Assembly: GCF_900141875.1 (NCBI RefSeq)
Contig: NZ_FQZE01000004.1
Location: 1 to 64,000 of the forward strand
Direction: 5' to 3'
DNA: 64,000 nucleotides
From: Tangfeifania diversioriginum
GTDB lineage: Bacteria > Bacteroidota > Bacteroidia > Bacteroidales > Prolixibacteraceae
The first letter of the stretch is position 1; the number at the start of each line of letters is the position of its first letter. The position numbers were made by a program, and so were the translations under genes. The notes under the pieces were generated by a model that saw only the letters and a list, made by a program, of their open reading frames with translations, searched no databases and was not told the origin of the DNA. This document shows positions 28,501-39,191 of the stretch, one piece after another.

Positions 28501-29833
28501 TGCTACATCGCATGATTTATCAGGTTATTACTTTTCAAGTGGCGATAATAATTATGCAAACGAACCGGGTACTTACATGATTCAGTTAATGGTGACTGAC
28601 ACCAATAATCAAACAACCACTAAGGATTTTGATGCTGAGGTTATAGATTCTCCAAGTTTAGTTACTCAGCGAATTCCATTATATAAAGGTTGGAACTGGA
28701 TTTCATTCAATGTTGAAAATTCGGATATGTCTGTTCAGTCAGTTATAAATTCTACAAAAACAAATAGTGATCAATTAAAATCTCAAACTGAAGCAACAAC
28801 ATTCTCAGGAAGCAATTGGTATGGAGTTCTGGATATGATTGATTGCGGTAAAATGTACATGCTAAATAGTCATTCCAGCGAACCAGGTGAAATAGTACTT
28901 TCTGGAAATGCTGCCGAATGTGGAACAATTGAGCTAACCGAAGGTGCAAATTGGATTGGTTTCTGCCCACAACGATCATTGAATATAAATAATGCACTTT
29001 CAGGATTAATATTCAATGACAATGATTACATCATGACTGAACCAAGTAAAGGAAAAACAGCAATATTTAGCGGTGGTACATGGTATCCTGAAAACTATAC
29101 GATGTATCCTGGTTTTGGTTATAAACTAGTTGTCTCTCATTCGAATAGTTTCAATTATAATAATGAAGGAACCAAGTCCATAGTTTCCCTTAACGATGAA
29201 GGTTCAAGTGGTTGGAGTAATCCAACGGGATCGCAATATGTAATGGCCATTAATGCACAGGTAATGATCGACTCTCAGCTTATGGTTACGCCTAGCAGTT
29301 TATTAGGTGCGTTCAAAGATGATCAATGCCTTGGTTATAGTGAGATTTTTGATGGTCCTATTGGTAAACAGTTCATTGTAACTATTGGAACAAAAGAAAA
29401 TAATCTAAATGATATTCAATTAAGATTATATGAACCTGAATTAAAAAGGGAGTTTATTTTGACCGATACGATTAAAATGGTTCCTGACAAAGTTATTGGT
29501 AGCATTACATCACCATTAATTTACAATTACGTAAATCCGACTAAAGCAAATCTGCTAAAAGTGGAGGATAAAATTTTAGTTTATCCAAATCCATTCGTCA
29601 AAGATATAAATCTGCAATTATATCTTACAATGCAAAGCAATGTGGTAATTCAACTGTATGATGTTGCTGGAAACCTTCATGCTTACATTAAGTTATATCT
29701 AAATCCAGGATTGAATACTGTAAATCTTAGCCAAAAAGGAATTTCAGCAGATGAGCTGAATCCGGGTATATATTTTATGAACGTTAACATCAATGGACAA
29801 TATCAAGTCAAAAAGATTATTAAAACTCGCTAA
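25529..29833 (+). CDS. Giant T9SS-exported repeat protein with CHAP domain
   Basis: This 1434-aa secreted protein has a signal peptide (about 1-29), then a beta-sandwich region. Two almost identical 90-residue IPT/Ig-like repeats follow (about 259-348 and 349-438, starting VAVSPTSGSDGTTF). Two related cadherin-like repeats sit at about 440-645 (DDYGLKSITITVSGPNVTDYEAF, DDHGLESITMTISGP), with a third at about 945-1035. A CARDB-like domain lies at about 650-765 and a CHAP domain at about 790-930 (RRECTSFVCWRINRDLG with Cys820, then KGAIAHWDYGTYGHVAYV). Two GWNWISF/GANWIGF modules come next, then a LLGAFKDDQCLGYSEIFDGPIGKQF module shared with the next gene. It ends in a type A T9SS sorting domain (VYPNPFVKDINLQL). 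CHAP domains are usually amidases or peptidases cutting peptidoglycan or glutathionylspermidine, so a surface lytic adhesin is plausible. Confidence 0.85.
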   Translation: MKKTKTNRSKRVLLVIILIIFSVNLSSQTKDFAYTIGTSDDQIQPGTSKLFYVQVTGIPSGAIITDVQAKFDYIAYGVVQNYVSCRFNKGTDPGTYGGVSLVSQGDLPEGNPGSYGYVSMTNWNNQTSINTNYYFRFFLESGSEYTCTIKKVYLRITYAQPDITVISPNGNELLYTGSNYTIQWNSSNVTGSIQIDLYKSNTNIQRLASSASNTGTYPFNPSSSLTNGNDYRIGISAMNGSVWDFSDSYFSIISINPQVAVSPTSGSDGTTFTQTGSGFTPGGTATLYFDGPDGATSLTKSVNSSGEYTNTWTCDACPDGDYSYYAKDNSSNKTSNTVPFSVFTASPQVAVSPTSGSDGTTFTQTGSGFTPGGTATLYFDGPDGATSLTKSVNSSGEYTNTWTCDACPDGDYSYYAKDNSSNKTSNTFTFSVFTDDSFPEFIDVVLSSDATLPEKIYFSGTVKDDYGLKSITITVSGPNVTDYEAFSDPLSEETALDLSSYYFDSGNPYYANTAGSYTVTLTITDTKGQTQSQSFNINVSQDNPPSFSGASLASSVQYPDTVYFEGSATDDHGLESITMTISGPNVTDYEAFSETLSGEKTLDLSNYYFDSSNPDYANTAGSYTVTLSLKNINNKTTSKNFNVQVFQETTPNLPDLTIEAFNISGNLDKGRSYQIPVQIELKNGYLSEGSYVDAKLFLSTINYLDSDKTLLWSSNNEKPDFPNSELNTSGNENVNATIKVSGDITVGNYFIIAIVDEVNYHPENNETNNTSVYPISVNDPNQPIDEPIDDYPEVYKNSTSCSDGDDKCVADIWAFYRRECTSFVCWRINRDLGHTQLQSTDPFRNYSVFGESTHLSHAKNWAGILEDLGYRVDEMPQKGAIAHWDYGTYGHVAYVHSVNADNTVNIEEYNYSLTGEYSYRKNVNDVQQYIHILEGKIDVDNPPTFINASLPYEYEIPQKEYFSGTVNDDNGLQSITMLVNGKKIFTNDLSGATSHDLSGYYFSSGDNNYANEPGTYMIQLMVTDTNNQTTTKDFDAEVIDSPSLVTQRIPLYKGWNWISFNVENSDMSVQSVINSTKTNSDQLKSQTEATTFSGSNWYGVLDMIDCGKMYMLNSHSSEPGEIVLSGNAAECGTIELTEGANWIGFCPQRSLNINNALSGLIFNDNDYIMTEPSKGKTAIFSGGTWYPENYTMYPGFGYKLVVSHSNSFNYNNEGTKSIVSLNDEGSSGWSNPTGSQYVMAINAQVMIDSQLMVTPSSLLGAFKDDQCLGYSEIFDGPIGKQFIVTIGTKENNLNDIQLRLYEPELKREFILTDTIKMVPDKVIGSITSPLIYNYVNPTKANLLKVEDKILVYPNPFVKDINLQLYLTMQSNVVIQLYDVAGNLHAYIKLYLNPGLNTVNLSQKGISADELNPGIYFMNVNINGQYQVKKIIKTR
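26303..26572 (+). repeat. 270-bp in-frame direct repeat, copy 1
   Basis: This encodes one 90-residue IPT-like module. It is nearly identical at DNA level to the copy that follows, differing at a handful of bases (for example gtgac/gcgac, and the accgttccc end). It is markedly richer in G+C than the rest of the gene. Confidence 0.9.
26573..26831 (+). repeat. 270-bp in-frame direct repeat, copy 2
   Basis: The second copy matches the first over about 258 bp, up to TGTTTTCACAG. Such low divergence means recent duplication or ongoing gene conversion, and copy number could vary between strains. Confidence 0.9.
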
Positions 29834-29856
29834 CTGTAATACTAAATAATACCGAG

Positions 29857-32800
29857 ATGAGAAAAAGTACAATCGTCATAATATTATCCTTAACTGCATC
29901 TTTGGCATATCCACAACAACCGGGATGGTATGTGGATAAAGGATACCTCAACACAATGGTTGTGCATGCTGTAGTTAAACATCAGGATGCTGTACTTGAT
30001 TCTGAAGGTAGTATGCTGGGGGCTTTTAAAAATGGTGTTTGTCGAGGATATACCAGTATTTTTGATGGACCGAATAACCGTCAGTTTCAATTAAGTATAG
30101 GTTCTGATTTAGCAACCGAGGATGATATTGAATTAAAGGTGTATGATAAAGAATCTAATCAAACCTACAATGTTGAAAGTAGAATTCAATTTGAAAAGGA
30201 TGTAACGCTCGGAACAATCGAATCACCGCTTGTTTATTTCACATTCGCAAATTCTCCAAATCTTGATTTTATAGAGATCGGAAAATATAAATTTTATGGT
30301 GATAAAATAACTGAAATAACCAATTCAGAATATACTATTAAAGGGAATGTCCAAATTAATAATCATTTAAAAATCGACAGTGATATAACAGTTAAGACTG
30401 ATGAATTAACAATAACAGGAAATGGAATTATATTTCTTGATAATATACCAATTTTTGAGACTGTTGACATATATGATGGAATTTTTGAATTAAAGCTTGC
30501 CGAGGGTTTAAGTTTTTCAAAATTCACACCTGAAAATATGGGCATAAAATTAAGTAAATTGCCAGTAATAGTGGAAAGCATCTACTTAATTGAGGAAGGG
30601 GTTTTAATAAATGGTGATTTAAAACTTCCGAAACTTTTTAACACGGTTGATGCGGAGATTACGACGCTTGAAGTAACCCGGCAGTATGGATTAAGGTTAA
30701 TTGGTACTGTTTCACTGAAGGACATTAAAATTCACAGTGTTAAACTTGATACATTAGGATTAACATTTAATACCATAGATGATTATTTTTCTGCATCAGC
30801 TTATTTATCCACTCCTTTTTTTGGAATTGGAGCAACTTCAGAAATAATAGGTGGTAAAATGAACTATGTTCAAATAAATGCTGCTCTTCCTTATCCAATA
30901 CCTTTTGCAACAACTGGTTTTTCAATTTCTGAGATTAACGGTGGAGTGGATGATCTTATTAATCCTCCGATAACTTTACTTGTAGGTATTGATCTTGTTC
31001 CAACAGTTCAAGGAAATTTCGAAATCGTCAAATTAAATGACTTATCACTTAGCTACACTTGGGGAAAAGAATTTTACGGTTCAGGAAGTTTGCAACTGTT
31101 TGATAAAGACATGGCGAATGTTGATTTAAGTATTCAACGAAATAAGGTTGCTTTTGGAGGAGATGTTTCATTATTTAATGTTTTTAATGGTAGTCTGGTT
31201 GCTTCAATTTTTAAAGAAAATAATTTGATTCTTGTAAATGGAAATCTTTGGGCTACTTTAAGTATACCGGCATTAGAAGGATTTCCATTTGATATTTTAA
31301 GCGGATTAGTTGGTCTTCCTCATGTTGTGGCCGAAACTGACAATTATCTTATAAATAATATTATAGCAGGTAATACAAAAATTCGCTGGTTCAATTTGAA
31401 TTATAAAGCAGAATGGTCAGATAGAAAACTTAGTGTTGACTATGGAAGAGGATATGAAAATTGGAATGAAATTTTGTTTGGAGATGAAAATTTACTAAAA
31501 CTTAAAAATGCTTCTTTGAATCGTTTTGAAGGCCAAAGCCTTATTTTAAACTCTCGCACAGTTCAAAAAGGTTTAAAAAGTTCATCTACTAAATTTGAAC
31601 AGGTGTATTCGCTGCAACAAAATTCACCAACCATGATTATTCGATTTGAACAACAAGGCCAAATGCCTGATTGTAGTATCAAACTGCCAGATGGATCGGT
31701 GGTTTCAAAATCTACGGTAAATAACACAAATCAATTTTATACAGAAAATGAAACAGAAAATAAGATTTTCTTTCAATTTGATGATCCTCCAACTGGAGAG
31801 TGGACAATAATTGCAGAAAATATGAATGAAGATATCTTTGTTGATGTAATAGGAGCTGAAATGAATTCTTCCCTGATGCTTGATTCTATTGAGAAAAGTC
31901 AAAATGAGATAATTATTCCTTATCGTGGCATTTCAAAAAACAATGCACAATTATCTCTATACTATGACGATGATAACATTGGTTTTAACGGGATTAAAAT
32001 AGATGAAATAAATTTGGAACAGGAAATAGATAAATACCAATGGAATACTTCAAAAATCTCAAATGGTGCGTATTTTATTTATGGAGTACTTGATGATAAT
32101 GTAAATGCACCTATCAAAGTTTATGCACCCAATTCGATTCGAATAGAAAGTGAAAATGCACCTAGTCCACCATATGATTTAAATTATATTCTACAAAATG
32201 ACACCCTAAAACTGCAGTGGAAATATTCTCAAAACGAGGATGTAAATTTTAATGTATATTATAGTGAAAATGATCAGTTTTTAAATACAACAAATTCATT
32301 TAATGCAGGAAAAAAGAACCATCTTTTATTGTCAGAACTGATTTCGGGGAAAATATATCATTTTTCAGTTTCAGCAATTAATGAGAATAATGTGGAAAGT
32401 AAACTTTCAACAAGTATCAAAGTGACATATCATAAAAAGAATCAGAATAATCCGCCAAATATTAATGAAGTAATCACTCCAGGTTTTGTTTATGTTGACT
32501 CAATATTTTTAGGTCAAATTTATGCCAATGATGCAGATGGAGATCAGCTAATCTTTTACACGTATGAAGCCCCTGAAAATTTAAAAATTGATAATTATGG
32601 AGTTATAAATTGGCAGCCGACGAAAGAAGATATTGGATTTCATACTTTTTATGTTTTTGTTTCCGATGAGCACAACACTCAAGACAGTGCCAAAATAACA
32701 ATTACCGTTAAAGACAATATAGTAAGTCTGCCCGAAATTGGGATAAATAAATCTCATTTCACAAGTAATTGTGATTTACCAGTAATAAGTCTTTATGATC

Positions 32801-33534
32801 TAATGTTGAATAACAATGAAACAGCAGTAGATAGTGTATTCATTAAAATAAAATCAGGTAAAAAATCATACCAACATTTATTATACGAAGAGAGTATGCA
32901 CTCACAGAATTTTCGAGGAATATTAAAACTGAAAGAAATTAGGGAAAAGCTCAATTTGAATTCCGTAGATACAATAATGATTTCCTATACAAATTATGAC
33001 TACGCAACTTCCGATTCAGTATTAATTTCAATTTCCAACAAATTTGACGACGATTTAATTGATATAAGTGGAAGCTTTGTCTTAAATTCAGAAGAAGACC
33101 TAAAAGTAAGTGCAAAAGATGGGTTTTATTCATACACTTGGTTTAAGGATAGTATGGAGGTTTCCACTGAAAGGGAATATTATATTACCTCGACAGGGAC
33201 TTACTTTGTTAAAATTGAAGATCAGTATGGTTGTAGTGCTTATTCTGAATCCATAACAGTTACATATACTGGCACCAATAGTTTAGATGAAACCAATGAT
33301 TTTTTAATCCATTTTAATCAAGCTATAAAACAATTAACTATTGAAAACCATTCAAGATATCAAAATAATGCTTATGTTATTATAAGCAATAGTAACGGAC
33401 AAATATTGGTTCAAGAAGAAATGTTAAAATTCAATTATATTAATTTGAAAAAGTATTCAACAGGATTTTACAATATCTCTATATTTTTGAAAAATAGGGT
33501 ATTATTTCAAAAGTCATTAATTATAGTTAGATAA
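29857..33534 (+). CDS. Giant T9SS-exported protein with FN3 and cadherin-like domains
   Basis: This 1225-aa secreted protein has a signal peptide (about 1-19, ending SLAYPQQ). Residues 22-130 hold the module AVLDSEGSMLGAFKNGVCRGYTSIFDGPNNRQF, the same one found near the end of the preceding protein. A long beta-rich region (about 140-560) matches no family I know. An FN3-like domain follows (about 768-865, SPPYDLNYI, LKLQWKYSQNEDVNFNVYYSEND), then a cadherin-like domain (about 868-950, DADGDQLIFYTYEAPENLKIDNYGVINWQP). A variant C-terminal sorting domain ends KYSTGFYNISIFLKN. It starts 23 bp after its neighbour's stop, so the two are probably co-transcribed and act together at the surface. It shows the same low G+C as its partner. 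Confidence 0.8.
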   Translation: MRKSTIVIILSLTASLAYPQQPGWYVDKGYLNTMVVHAVVKHQDAVLDSEGSMLGAFKNGVCRGYTSIFDGPNNRQFQLSIGSDLATEDDIELKVYDKESNQTYNVESRIQFEKDVTLGTIESPLVYFTFANSPNLDFIEIGKYKFYGDKITEITNSEYTIKGNVQINNHLKIDSDITVKTDELTITGNGIIFLDNIPIFETVDIYDGIFELKLAEGLSFSKFTPENMGIKLSKLPVIVESIYLIEEGVLINGDLKLPKLFNTVDAEITTLEVTRQYGLRLIGTVSLKDIKIHSVKLDTLGLTFNTIDDYFSASAYLSTPFFGIGATSEIIGGKMNYVQINAALPYPIPFATTGFSISEINGGVDDLINPPITLLVGIDLVPTVQGNFEIVKLNDLSLSYTWGKEFYGSGSLQLFDKDMANVDLSIQRNKVAFGGDVSLFNVFNGSLVASIFKENNLILVNGNLWATLSIPALEGFPFDILSGLVGLPHVVAETDNYLINNIIAGNTKIRWFNLNYKAEWSDRKLSVDYGRGYENWNEILFGDENLLKLKNASLNRFEGQSLILNSRTVQKGLKSSSTKFEQVYSLQQNSPTMIIRFEQQGQMPDCSIKLPDGSVVSKSTVNNTNQFYTENETENKIFFQFDDPPTGEWTIIAENMNEDIFVDVIGAEMNSSLMLDSIEKSQNEIIIPYRGISKNNAQLSLYYDDDNIGFNGIKIDEINLEQEIDKYQWNTSKISNGAYFIYGVLDDNVNAPIKVYAPNSIRIESENAPSPPYDLNYILQNDTLKLQWKYSQNEDVNFNVYYSENDQFLNTTNSFNAGKKNHLLLSELISGKIYHFSVSAINENNVESKLSTSIKVTYHKKNQNNPPNINEVITPGFVYVDSIFLGQIYANDADGDQLIFYTYEAPENLKIDNYGVINWQPTKEDIGFHTFYVFVSDEHNTQDSAKITITVKDNIVSLPEIGINKSHFTSNCDLPVISLYDLMLNNNETAVDSVFIKIKSGKKSYQHLLYEESMHSQNFRGILKLKEIREKLNLNSVDTIMISYTNYDYATSDSVLISISNKFDDDLIDISGSFVLNSEEDLKVSAKDGFYSYTWFKDSMEVSTEREYYITSTGTYFVKIEDQYGCSAYSESITVTYTGTNSLDETNDFLIHFNQAIKQLTIENHSRYQNNAYVIISNSNGQILVQEEMLKFNYINLKKYSTGFYNISIFLKNRVLFQKSLIIVR

Positions 33535-33593
33535 ATAAATTAACGTCAATGTCATTTATTCATAAATTCATAAAAAAGGAAGTTTCCTAAATT

Positions 33594-33621
33594 GAGCAGG
33601 ATAATATGGAATATTCTGCTC
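33594..33621 (+). terminator. Hairpin after the T9SS gene pair
   Basis: GAGCAG pairs with CTGCTC, and the inner AATAT pairs with ATATT. It lies 60 bp after the stop. No T-run follows, so terminator activity is uncertain. Confidence 0.35.
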
Positions 33622-33717
33622 GTATCCCATCTTTATCCTGCAAAATGTTTCGAATTCTTTAGCACTTCCGGATATTCTTCAGTCAAAATGCAATTTCCAA
33701 AAAGTTTCCCTGCAACC

Positions 33718-33748
33718 TTTTACATTCAACTTTAAACTTGTATTTTTG
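33718..33748 (+). promoter_or_regulatory. Promoter of ffh
   Basis: TATTTTTG (33741-33748) is an exact TAnnTTTG box, with a T-rich TTTTAC about 19 nt upstream in the -33 position. It sits 32 nt before the ATG. Confidence 0.55.
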
Positions 33749-33780
33749 GGACTCATTTTCAAATAGAAAAATTATAACAG

Positions 33781-35121
33781 ATGTTTGACAATTTAACTGA
33801 CAGGCTGGAGCAATCGTTTAAGATGCTGAAAGGGCAGGGGATGATTACCGAAATCAATGTGGCGGAAACATTGAAAGATATCCGCCGCGCTTTGCTCGAT
33901 GCCGATGTTAACTTTAAAATAGCAAAGCAATTTACCGATGATGTAAAAGAAAAGGCGCTTGGTCAGCAGGTACTTACTGCGGTGAAGCCGGGCCAGCTGA
34001 TGGTAAAAATTGTAAAGGATGAGCTGACCCAACTGATGGGAGGCGAAACTGCCGAAATCGAACTGACCGGCTCGCCTTCAGTTATTTTGATGGCCGGTTT
34101 GCAGGGGTCTGGTAAAACAACATTTTCCGGGAAACTGGCGAACATGCTCAAACGCAAAAAAGGTCGCCATCCGTTGCTGGTTGCAGGCGACGTTTACCGT
34201 CCGGCAGCGATTGACCAGTTGAAAGTAGTGGGCGAACAAATTGATGTGCCGGTTTACACCGAAGACGGAAATAAAGATCCGGTGAAAATAGCCAAAGCGG
34301 CCATTAAAGAAGCCAAAACCAAAGGCCACGACGTGGTGATTATTGACACCGCCGGTCGTTTGGCTATTGATGAGCAGATGATGAAAGAAATTTCATCGAT
34401 TAAAAATGCGGTGGAACCCGACGAGATTTTGTTTGTGGTGGATGCCATGACCGGCCAGGACGCGGTAAACACAGCCAAGGAATTTAACGACACGCTCGAT
34501 TTTGACGGCGTGGTACTTACTAAACTCGATGGTGATACCCGCGGAGGTGCAGCGCTTTCAATTCGTTCGGTGGTAGAAAAGCCCATCAAATTTGTAGGTA
34601 CCGGCGAAAAAATGGATGCCGTGGATGTATTTCATCCTACACGTATGGCCGATCGTATTCTTGGGATGGGCGACGTTGTTTCGCTGGTAGAAAAAGCCCA
34701 GGAACAGTTCGACGAAGGCGAAGCCCGGAAACTGCAAAAAAAGCTGGCGAAAAACACTTTTAATTTCGACGATTTCCTGAAACAAATCAACCAGATTAAG
34801 AAAATGGGCGATTTGAAAGATGTGGTTTCCATGATTCCGGGAATGGGGAAAGCCATGAAAAACATGGACCTCGACGATGATGCATTTAAACATATTGAAG
34901 CCATCATCCACTCAATGACACCCGAAGAACGTGAAAATCCGGCAGTGATTAACGGCAGCCGTCGCAAACGAATTGCCAATGGTTCGGGAACTAACATACA
35001 GGAAGTAAACCGCTTGCTGAAACAATTTGCGGAAACCCGAAAAATGATGAAAGCCGTTTCGCAGGGCAAAAATGTGCAGCGCATGATGGGAGGAATGAAG
35101 CAGCCGGGAAGACGTTTTTAG
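33781..35121 (+). CDS. ffh: Signal recognition particle protein Ffh
   Basis: This 446-aa GTPase binds 4.5S RNA and signal sequences and brings ribosomes to FtsY at the inner membrane. The N domain spans about 1-90. The G domain has G1 GLQGSGKT (106-113), [15 protein letters not shown] (189-193) and TKLDGD (247-252). The Met-rich M domain (about 325-440) includes [20 protein letters not shown], the RNA-binding [15 protein letters not shown] stretch, and a Met-rich tail [22 protein letters not shown]. Length and motifs are normal. Confidence 0.98.
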   Translation: MFDNLTDRLEQSFKMLKGQGMITEINVAETLKDIRRALLDADVNFKIAKQFTDDVKEKALGQQVLTAVKPGQLMVKIVKDELTQLMGGETAEIELTGSPSVILMAGLQGSGKTTFSGKLANMLKRKKGRHPLLVAGDVYRPAAIDQLKVVGEQIDVPVYTEDGNKDPVKIAKAAIKEAKTKGHDVVIIDTAGRLAIDEQMMKEISSIKNAVEPDEILFVVDAMTGQDAVNTAKEFNDTLDFDGVVLTKLDGDTRGGAALSIRSVVEKPIKFVGTGEKMDAVDVFHPTRMADRILGMGDVVSLVEKAQEQFDEGEARKLQKKLAKNTFNFDDFLKQINQIKKMGDLKDVVSMIPGMGKAMKNMDLDDDAFKHIEAIIHSMTPEERENPAVINGSRRKRIANGSGTNIQEVNRLLKQFAETRKMMKAVSQGKNVQRMMGGMKQPGRRF

Positions 35122-35170
35122 TTGAGCGAAAATTAAATTGTAAGTTTTGAATTTTATTAAAATACCAATA

Positions 35171-35287
35171 GACAAAAAACAAATATCAAATAAATTACAA
35201 TGTTCAATTTTTAAAATTCCAAAATTTTTGAAATAGTTGTGTTTTTGAAATTGATTTTTGGTGTTTGATTATTATTTGTGTTTTGTG
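35171..35287. repeat. Long imperfect A+T-rich inverted repeat between ffh and folD
   Basis: The left arm (GACAAAAAACAAATATCAAA, 35171-35190) is the imperfect complement of the right arm (GTTTGATTATTATTTGTG and following, 35263-35287), separated by about 70 nt. It resembles a dispersed intergenic repeat. It could fold as a large cruciform or long hairpin and may act in transcription termination after ffh. Confidence 0.4.
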
Positions 35288-35378
35288 ATTTGCTTAATTG
35301 TTATTTTGCATTTTGCTTAAATAGTCTAATTTTAAAATACAACTTTGTTATTTGCAGGGTTGTTTCAAAATAAAAACT

Positions 35379-36254
35379 ATGGAACTGATTGACGGGAAAA
35401 AAGTGGCAGCAGAAATGAAGCAGGAAATTGCTGCGAAGGTTGCCAAACTTAAGGAACAAGGCGGAAAAACACCTCACCTCGCTGCTGTTTTGGTTGGCCA
35501 CGATGGCGGCAGCGAAACCTACGTTGCTTACAAAATTAAAGATTGTGAGGCGGTGGGGTTTAAATCGTCGCTCGTTCGGTTTGAAGATGACGTGACCGAA
35601 GAAGAGCTGCTTGCCAAAGTTGATGAACTGAACAACGATGACGACATCGACGGTTTTATTGTTCAACTGCCACTTCCCGCGCATATCAATGACCAGAAAG
35701 TAATTGAGGCCATCAACCCCAAAAAAGATGTAGATGGCTTTCATCCGGAAAATTTAGGTCGCATGGTAATTGGAATGCCCGCGTTTGTTTCTGCCACACC
35801 GTTTGGAATTGTTGAACTGTTGAACCGCTACAATGTTGAAACCAGCGGAAAAAACTGCGTGATTGTTGGCCGCAGTAACATTGTTGGTCGCCCGCTGAGT
35901 ATCCTGATGTCGCAGAAAGCCAATAACTGCACGGTTACGGTTGCCCACAGCCGCACCAAAAACCTGGAAGAACTATGCCGAAGCGCCGATATTCTGGTGG
36001 CTGCCATCGGTTCGCCCGAATTTGTGAAGGGCAACATGGTAAAAGAGGGGGCCGTAGTTGTTGACGTGGGAACCACCCGCGTAAAATCAGACAAAACAAA
36101 ATCGGGCTGGAAACTGAAAGGAGATGTTTTGTTCGACGAGGTTGCTCCACGGTGTTCATTTATTACTCCTGTTCCAGGTGGAGTTGGCCCTATGACAAGG
36201 GTTTCGCTTTTGCACAACACCCTGCTCGCTGCAACTAATCAAATTTACCGGTAA
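35379..36254 (+). CDS. folD: Methylenetetrahydrofolate dehydrogenase/cyclohydrolase FolD
   Basis: This 291-aa bifunctional cytosolic enzyme interconverts 5,10-methylene-THF, methenyl-THF and 10-formyl-THF with NADP. Visible motifs are [17 protein letters not shown] (catalytic Lys), [10 protein letters not shown], the NADP-binding [14 protein letters not shown], and the C-terminal [21 protein letters not shown] start at the ATG of [13 protein letters not shown] at 35379, which is the family start; the frame is open nine codons further. It is preceded by an A+T-rich inverted repeat. Confidence 0.97.
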   Translation: MELIDGKKVAAEMKQEIAAKVAKLKEQGGKTPHLAAVLVGHDGGSETYVAYKIKDCEAVGFKSSLVRFEDDVTEEELLAKVDELNNDDDIDGFIVQLPLPAHINDQKVIEAINPKKDVDGFHPENLGRMVIGMPAFVSATPFGIVELLNRYNVETSGKNCVIVGRSNIVGRPLSILMSQKANNCTVTVAHSRTKNLEELCRSADILVAAIGSPEFVKGNMVKEGAVVVDVGTTRVKSDKTKSGWKLKGDVLFDEVAPRCSFITPVPGGVGPMTRVSLLHNTLLAATNQIYR

Positions 36255-36359
36255 ATTCTCAGAAATTAGAATCAGTATAAATTAGTTTTCAAATGAACAT
36301 AATCCCTGGAAATGGAACCCGATTATTGATTTTCAACCGGAATAATTGAATTATTTTTC

Positions 36360-36367
36360 TATTTTTG
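36360..36367 (+). promoter_or_regulatory. -7 box for the PUR-family gene
   Basis: TATTTTTG is an exact TAnnTTTG match, 36 nt before the ATG. Confidence 0.5.
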
Positions 36368-36403
36368 AATAACTAACTTGAATAAAATCGAAAATTAAGA
36401 AGA

Positions 36404-36784
36404 ATGGAAAGGGTTGACAGTAAGGAAGAAAAGCAAAAGACTGACGAAAAATTCAGGCAGGAAATTTATTCAAATGTGATTAGGGCAGGAAAAAGAACTT
36501 ATTTTTTCGATGTAAAAAGTACCCGAAACGATGAGTATTATTTAACCATTACCGAAAGTAAAAGAAGGTATTCCGAAAACGGTAAATTTCACTACGAAAA
36601 ACACAAAGTATTTCTTTATCAGGAAGATTTCGACAAGTTTACCGATAGTTTGACTGACGTAATTAAGTTCATAAAAGAGAACCAGCCCGGAGAGAAAATA
36701 GAGAGCCGTGAAACCGAAGAGGTAACCGTTGACAGTGAAGAAAAGGGGAAAGATTTTACCGATGTCGATTTTGAAGATATTTAG
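36404..36784 (+). CDS. PUR-alpha-like nucleic-acid-binding protein (DUF3276)
   Basis: This 126-aa cytosolic protein is built around one PUR repeat (about 17-105): EIYSNVIRAGKRTYFFDVKSTRNDEYYLTITESKRR and EKHKVFLYQEDFDKFTDSLTDVIKFI. The acidic tail (about 106-126) is typical of the Bacteroidota DUF3276 family. PUR proteins bind single-stranded purine-rich DNA or RNA; the bacterial role is not settled. Length is normal. Confidence 0.9.
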   Translation: MERVDSKEEKQKTDEKFRQEIYSNVIRAGKRTYFFDVKSTRNDEYYLTITESKRRYSENGKFHYEKHKVFLYQEDFDKFTDSLTDVIKFIKENQPGEKIESRETEEVTVDSEEKGKDFTDVDFEDI

Positions 36785-36807
36785 TTAATTCTTTCTGTAT
36801 TTACCTA

Positions 36808-37410
36808 TCACAGAACAAACATGTTCTGGATTCCTGTTAAAACCATATTGATCCCAATTGCACCAATGAAAAATCCGTTTAACCGGAGTAAAACTTCCAT
36901 GTTTTTATCGAAAGCGGTTTTGAACTTTCTGCCGTCAATGGAATCGCGAAACCTTTTTAACGTATAAAGGGTAAGAAAATTTACCCCAAAAATGATAACC
37001 AGGGAAAGAGCTCCAATTACAATCGAGTGTTTCTGCGATAGCAAAATACTGAGTGAAATTGTCCCGGCGCCAACCATAAACGGAAGCGCAATTTCGGAGG
37101 CCAGATCGTCGAGGTTTTCCTTGATCATGATCAAGGCTTTCTGGCCGCGAACAATGAAAAAGTAGGCATAAGAAAAAATTATAATCCCGCCGAAAATGCG
37201 AAACGATTCAAAGTCAATCTGAAACACTTTTCTGAAAATTGAATCGCCCAGAAAAAAGAACGCCAGGCATATTGCAAATGAAATAAGCGTGGCTTTAAAT
37301 ATTACCCGCATAAAACTTTTATGTGGCAAATCTTTTCGGATTGGTTCCAGGTATAGAAACAATGCAAAGGGGTTGAGCATAACCAGTATTTCAATAATCG
37401 ACGAAATCAT
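36808..37410 (-). CDS. MarC family membrane protein
   Basis: This 200-aa inner-membrane protein has about six hydrophobic segments and the family signatures NPFALFLYLEPI, FRIFGGIIIFSYAYFFIV, LPFMVGAGTISLSILL and INMVLTGIQNMF. MarC (UPF0056) proteins were once thought to give multiple antibiotic resistance, but that link was not upheld and their substrate is unknown. A good promoter lies upstream. It is separated from eno, on the same strand, by the eno terminator's own gap and is convergent with the PUR gene. Confidence 0.9.
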   Translation of the reverse strand: MISSIIEILVMLNPFALFLYLEPIRKDLPHKSFMRVIFKATLISFAICLAFFFLGDSIFRKVFQIDFESFRIFGGIIIFSYAYFFIVRGQKALIMIKENLDDLASEIALPFMVGAGTISLSILLSQKHSIVIGALSLVIIFGVNFLTLYTLKRFRDSIDGRKFKTAFDKNMEVLLRLNGFFIGAIGINMVLTGIQNMFVL

Positions 37411-37485
37411 AAAGCGGTCTGTTTTCTTTTTATACTTCTTTTAACCGGCATTCAAATTACATTTATAAACCGGTTTTAATTTTTG

Positions 37486-37515
37486 CAAATGTAAATTGAA
37501 ATTTCAGCTTTACAA
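37486..37515 (-). promoter_or_regulatory. Promoter of the marC-like gene
   Basis: On the minus strand TTG is followed after 19 nt by TACATTTG, matching both the -33 TTG and the -7 TAnnTTTG elements at the expected spacing. This is the best complete Bacteroidota promoter in the window. Confidence 0.65.
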
Positions 37516-37545
37516 GCAAGTTTTTCATTCTGTTAAAAAAAACAC

Positions 37546-37583
37546 AAAAAAATCCCTGAGGAAATTTTGAAACCCTCAGGGAT
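37546..37583 (-). terminator. Rho-independent terminator of eno
   Basis: On the minus strand the stem ATCCCTGAGG/CCTCAGGGAT (10 bp, 12-nt loop) is followed directly by a T-run. It lies 47 bp after the enolase stop. Confidence 0.9.
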
Positions 37584-37629
37584 AATTAGTTATTCGGTTA
37601 AAAGAGAGCGGCTGAAAACCGCATTACTT

Positions 37630-38943
<1,314 letters not shown>

Positions 38944-39013
38944 TTATTGTTTAACTTATTATTTGTTTTTGTCAGAAAACCAGAAAGTTAATTCTGATTC
39001 GCAAAATGCAGTT

Positions 39014-39021
39014 CAAAGATA
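39014..39021 (-). promoter_or_regulatory. -7 box for eno
   Basis: On the minus strand this reads TATCTTTG, an exact TAnnTTTG match, giving a leader of about 75 nt. A TTTTAC lies near the -33 position. Confidence 0.5.
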
Positions 39022-39191
39022 GTAAAATGTTTGCTTTGGTGTAAAAGAGCGGTTCAACGGATTTTCAATATTTCATATAGTGTTAACCTGATGCGGGCGC
39101 AGTGGTTTCTGTTCCGCTGATTTAAAATCCCTAAGTAGAGAATTGTTCTAACAAAAAAGTTTACGGTTCCATATACTTACCGCCAATCTGC

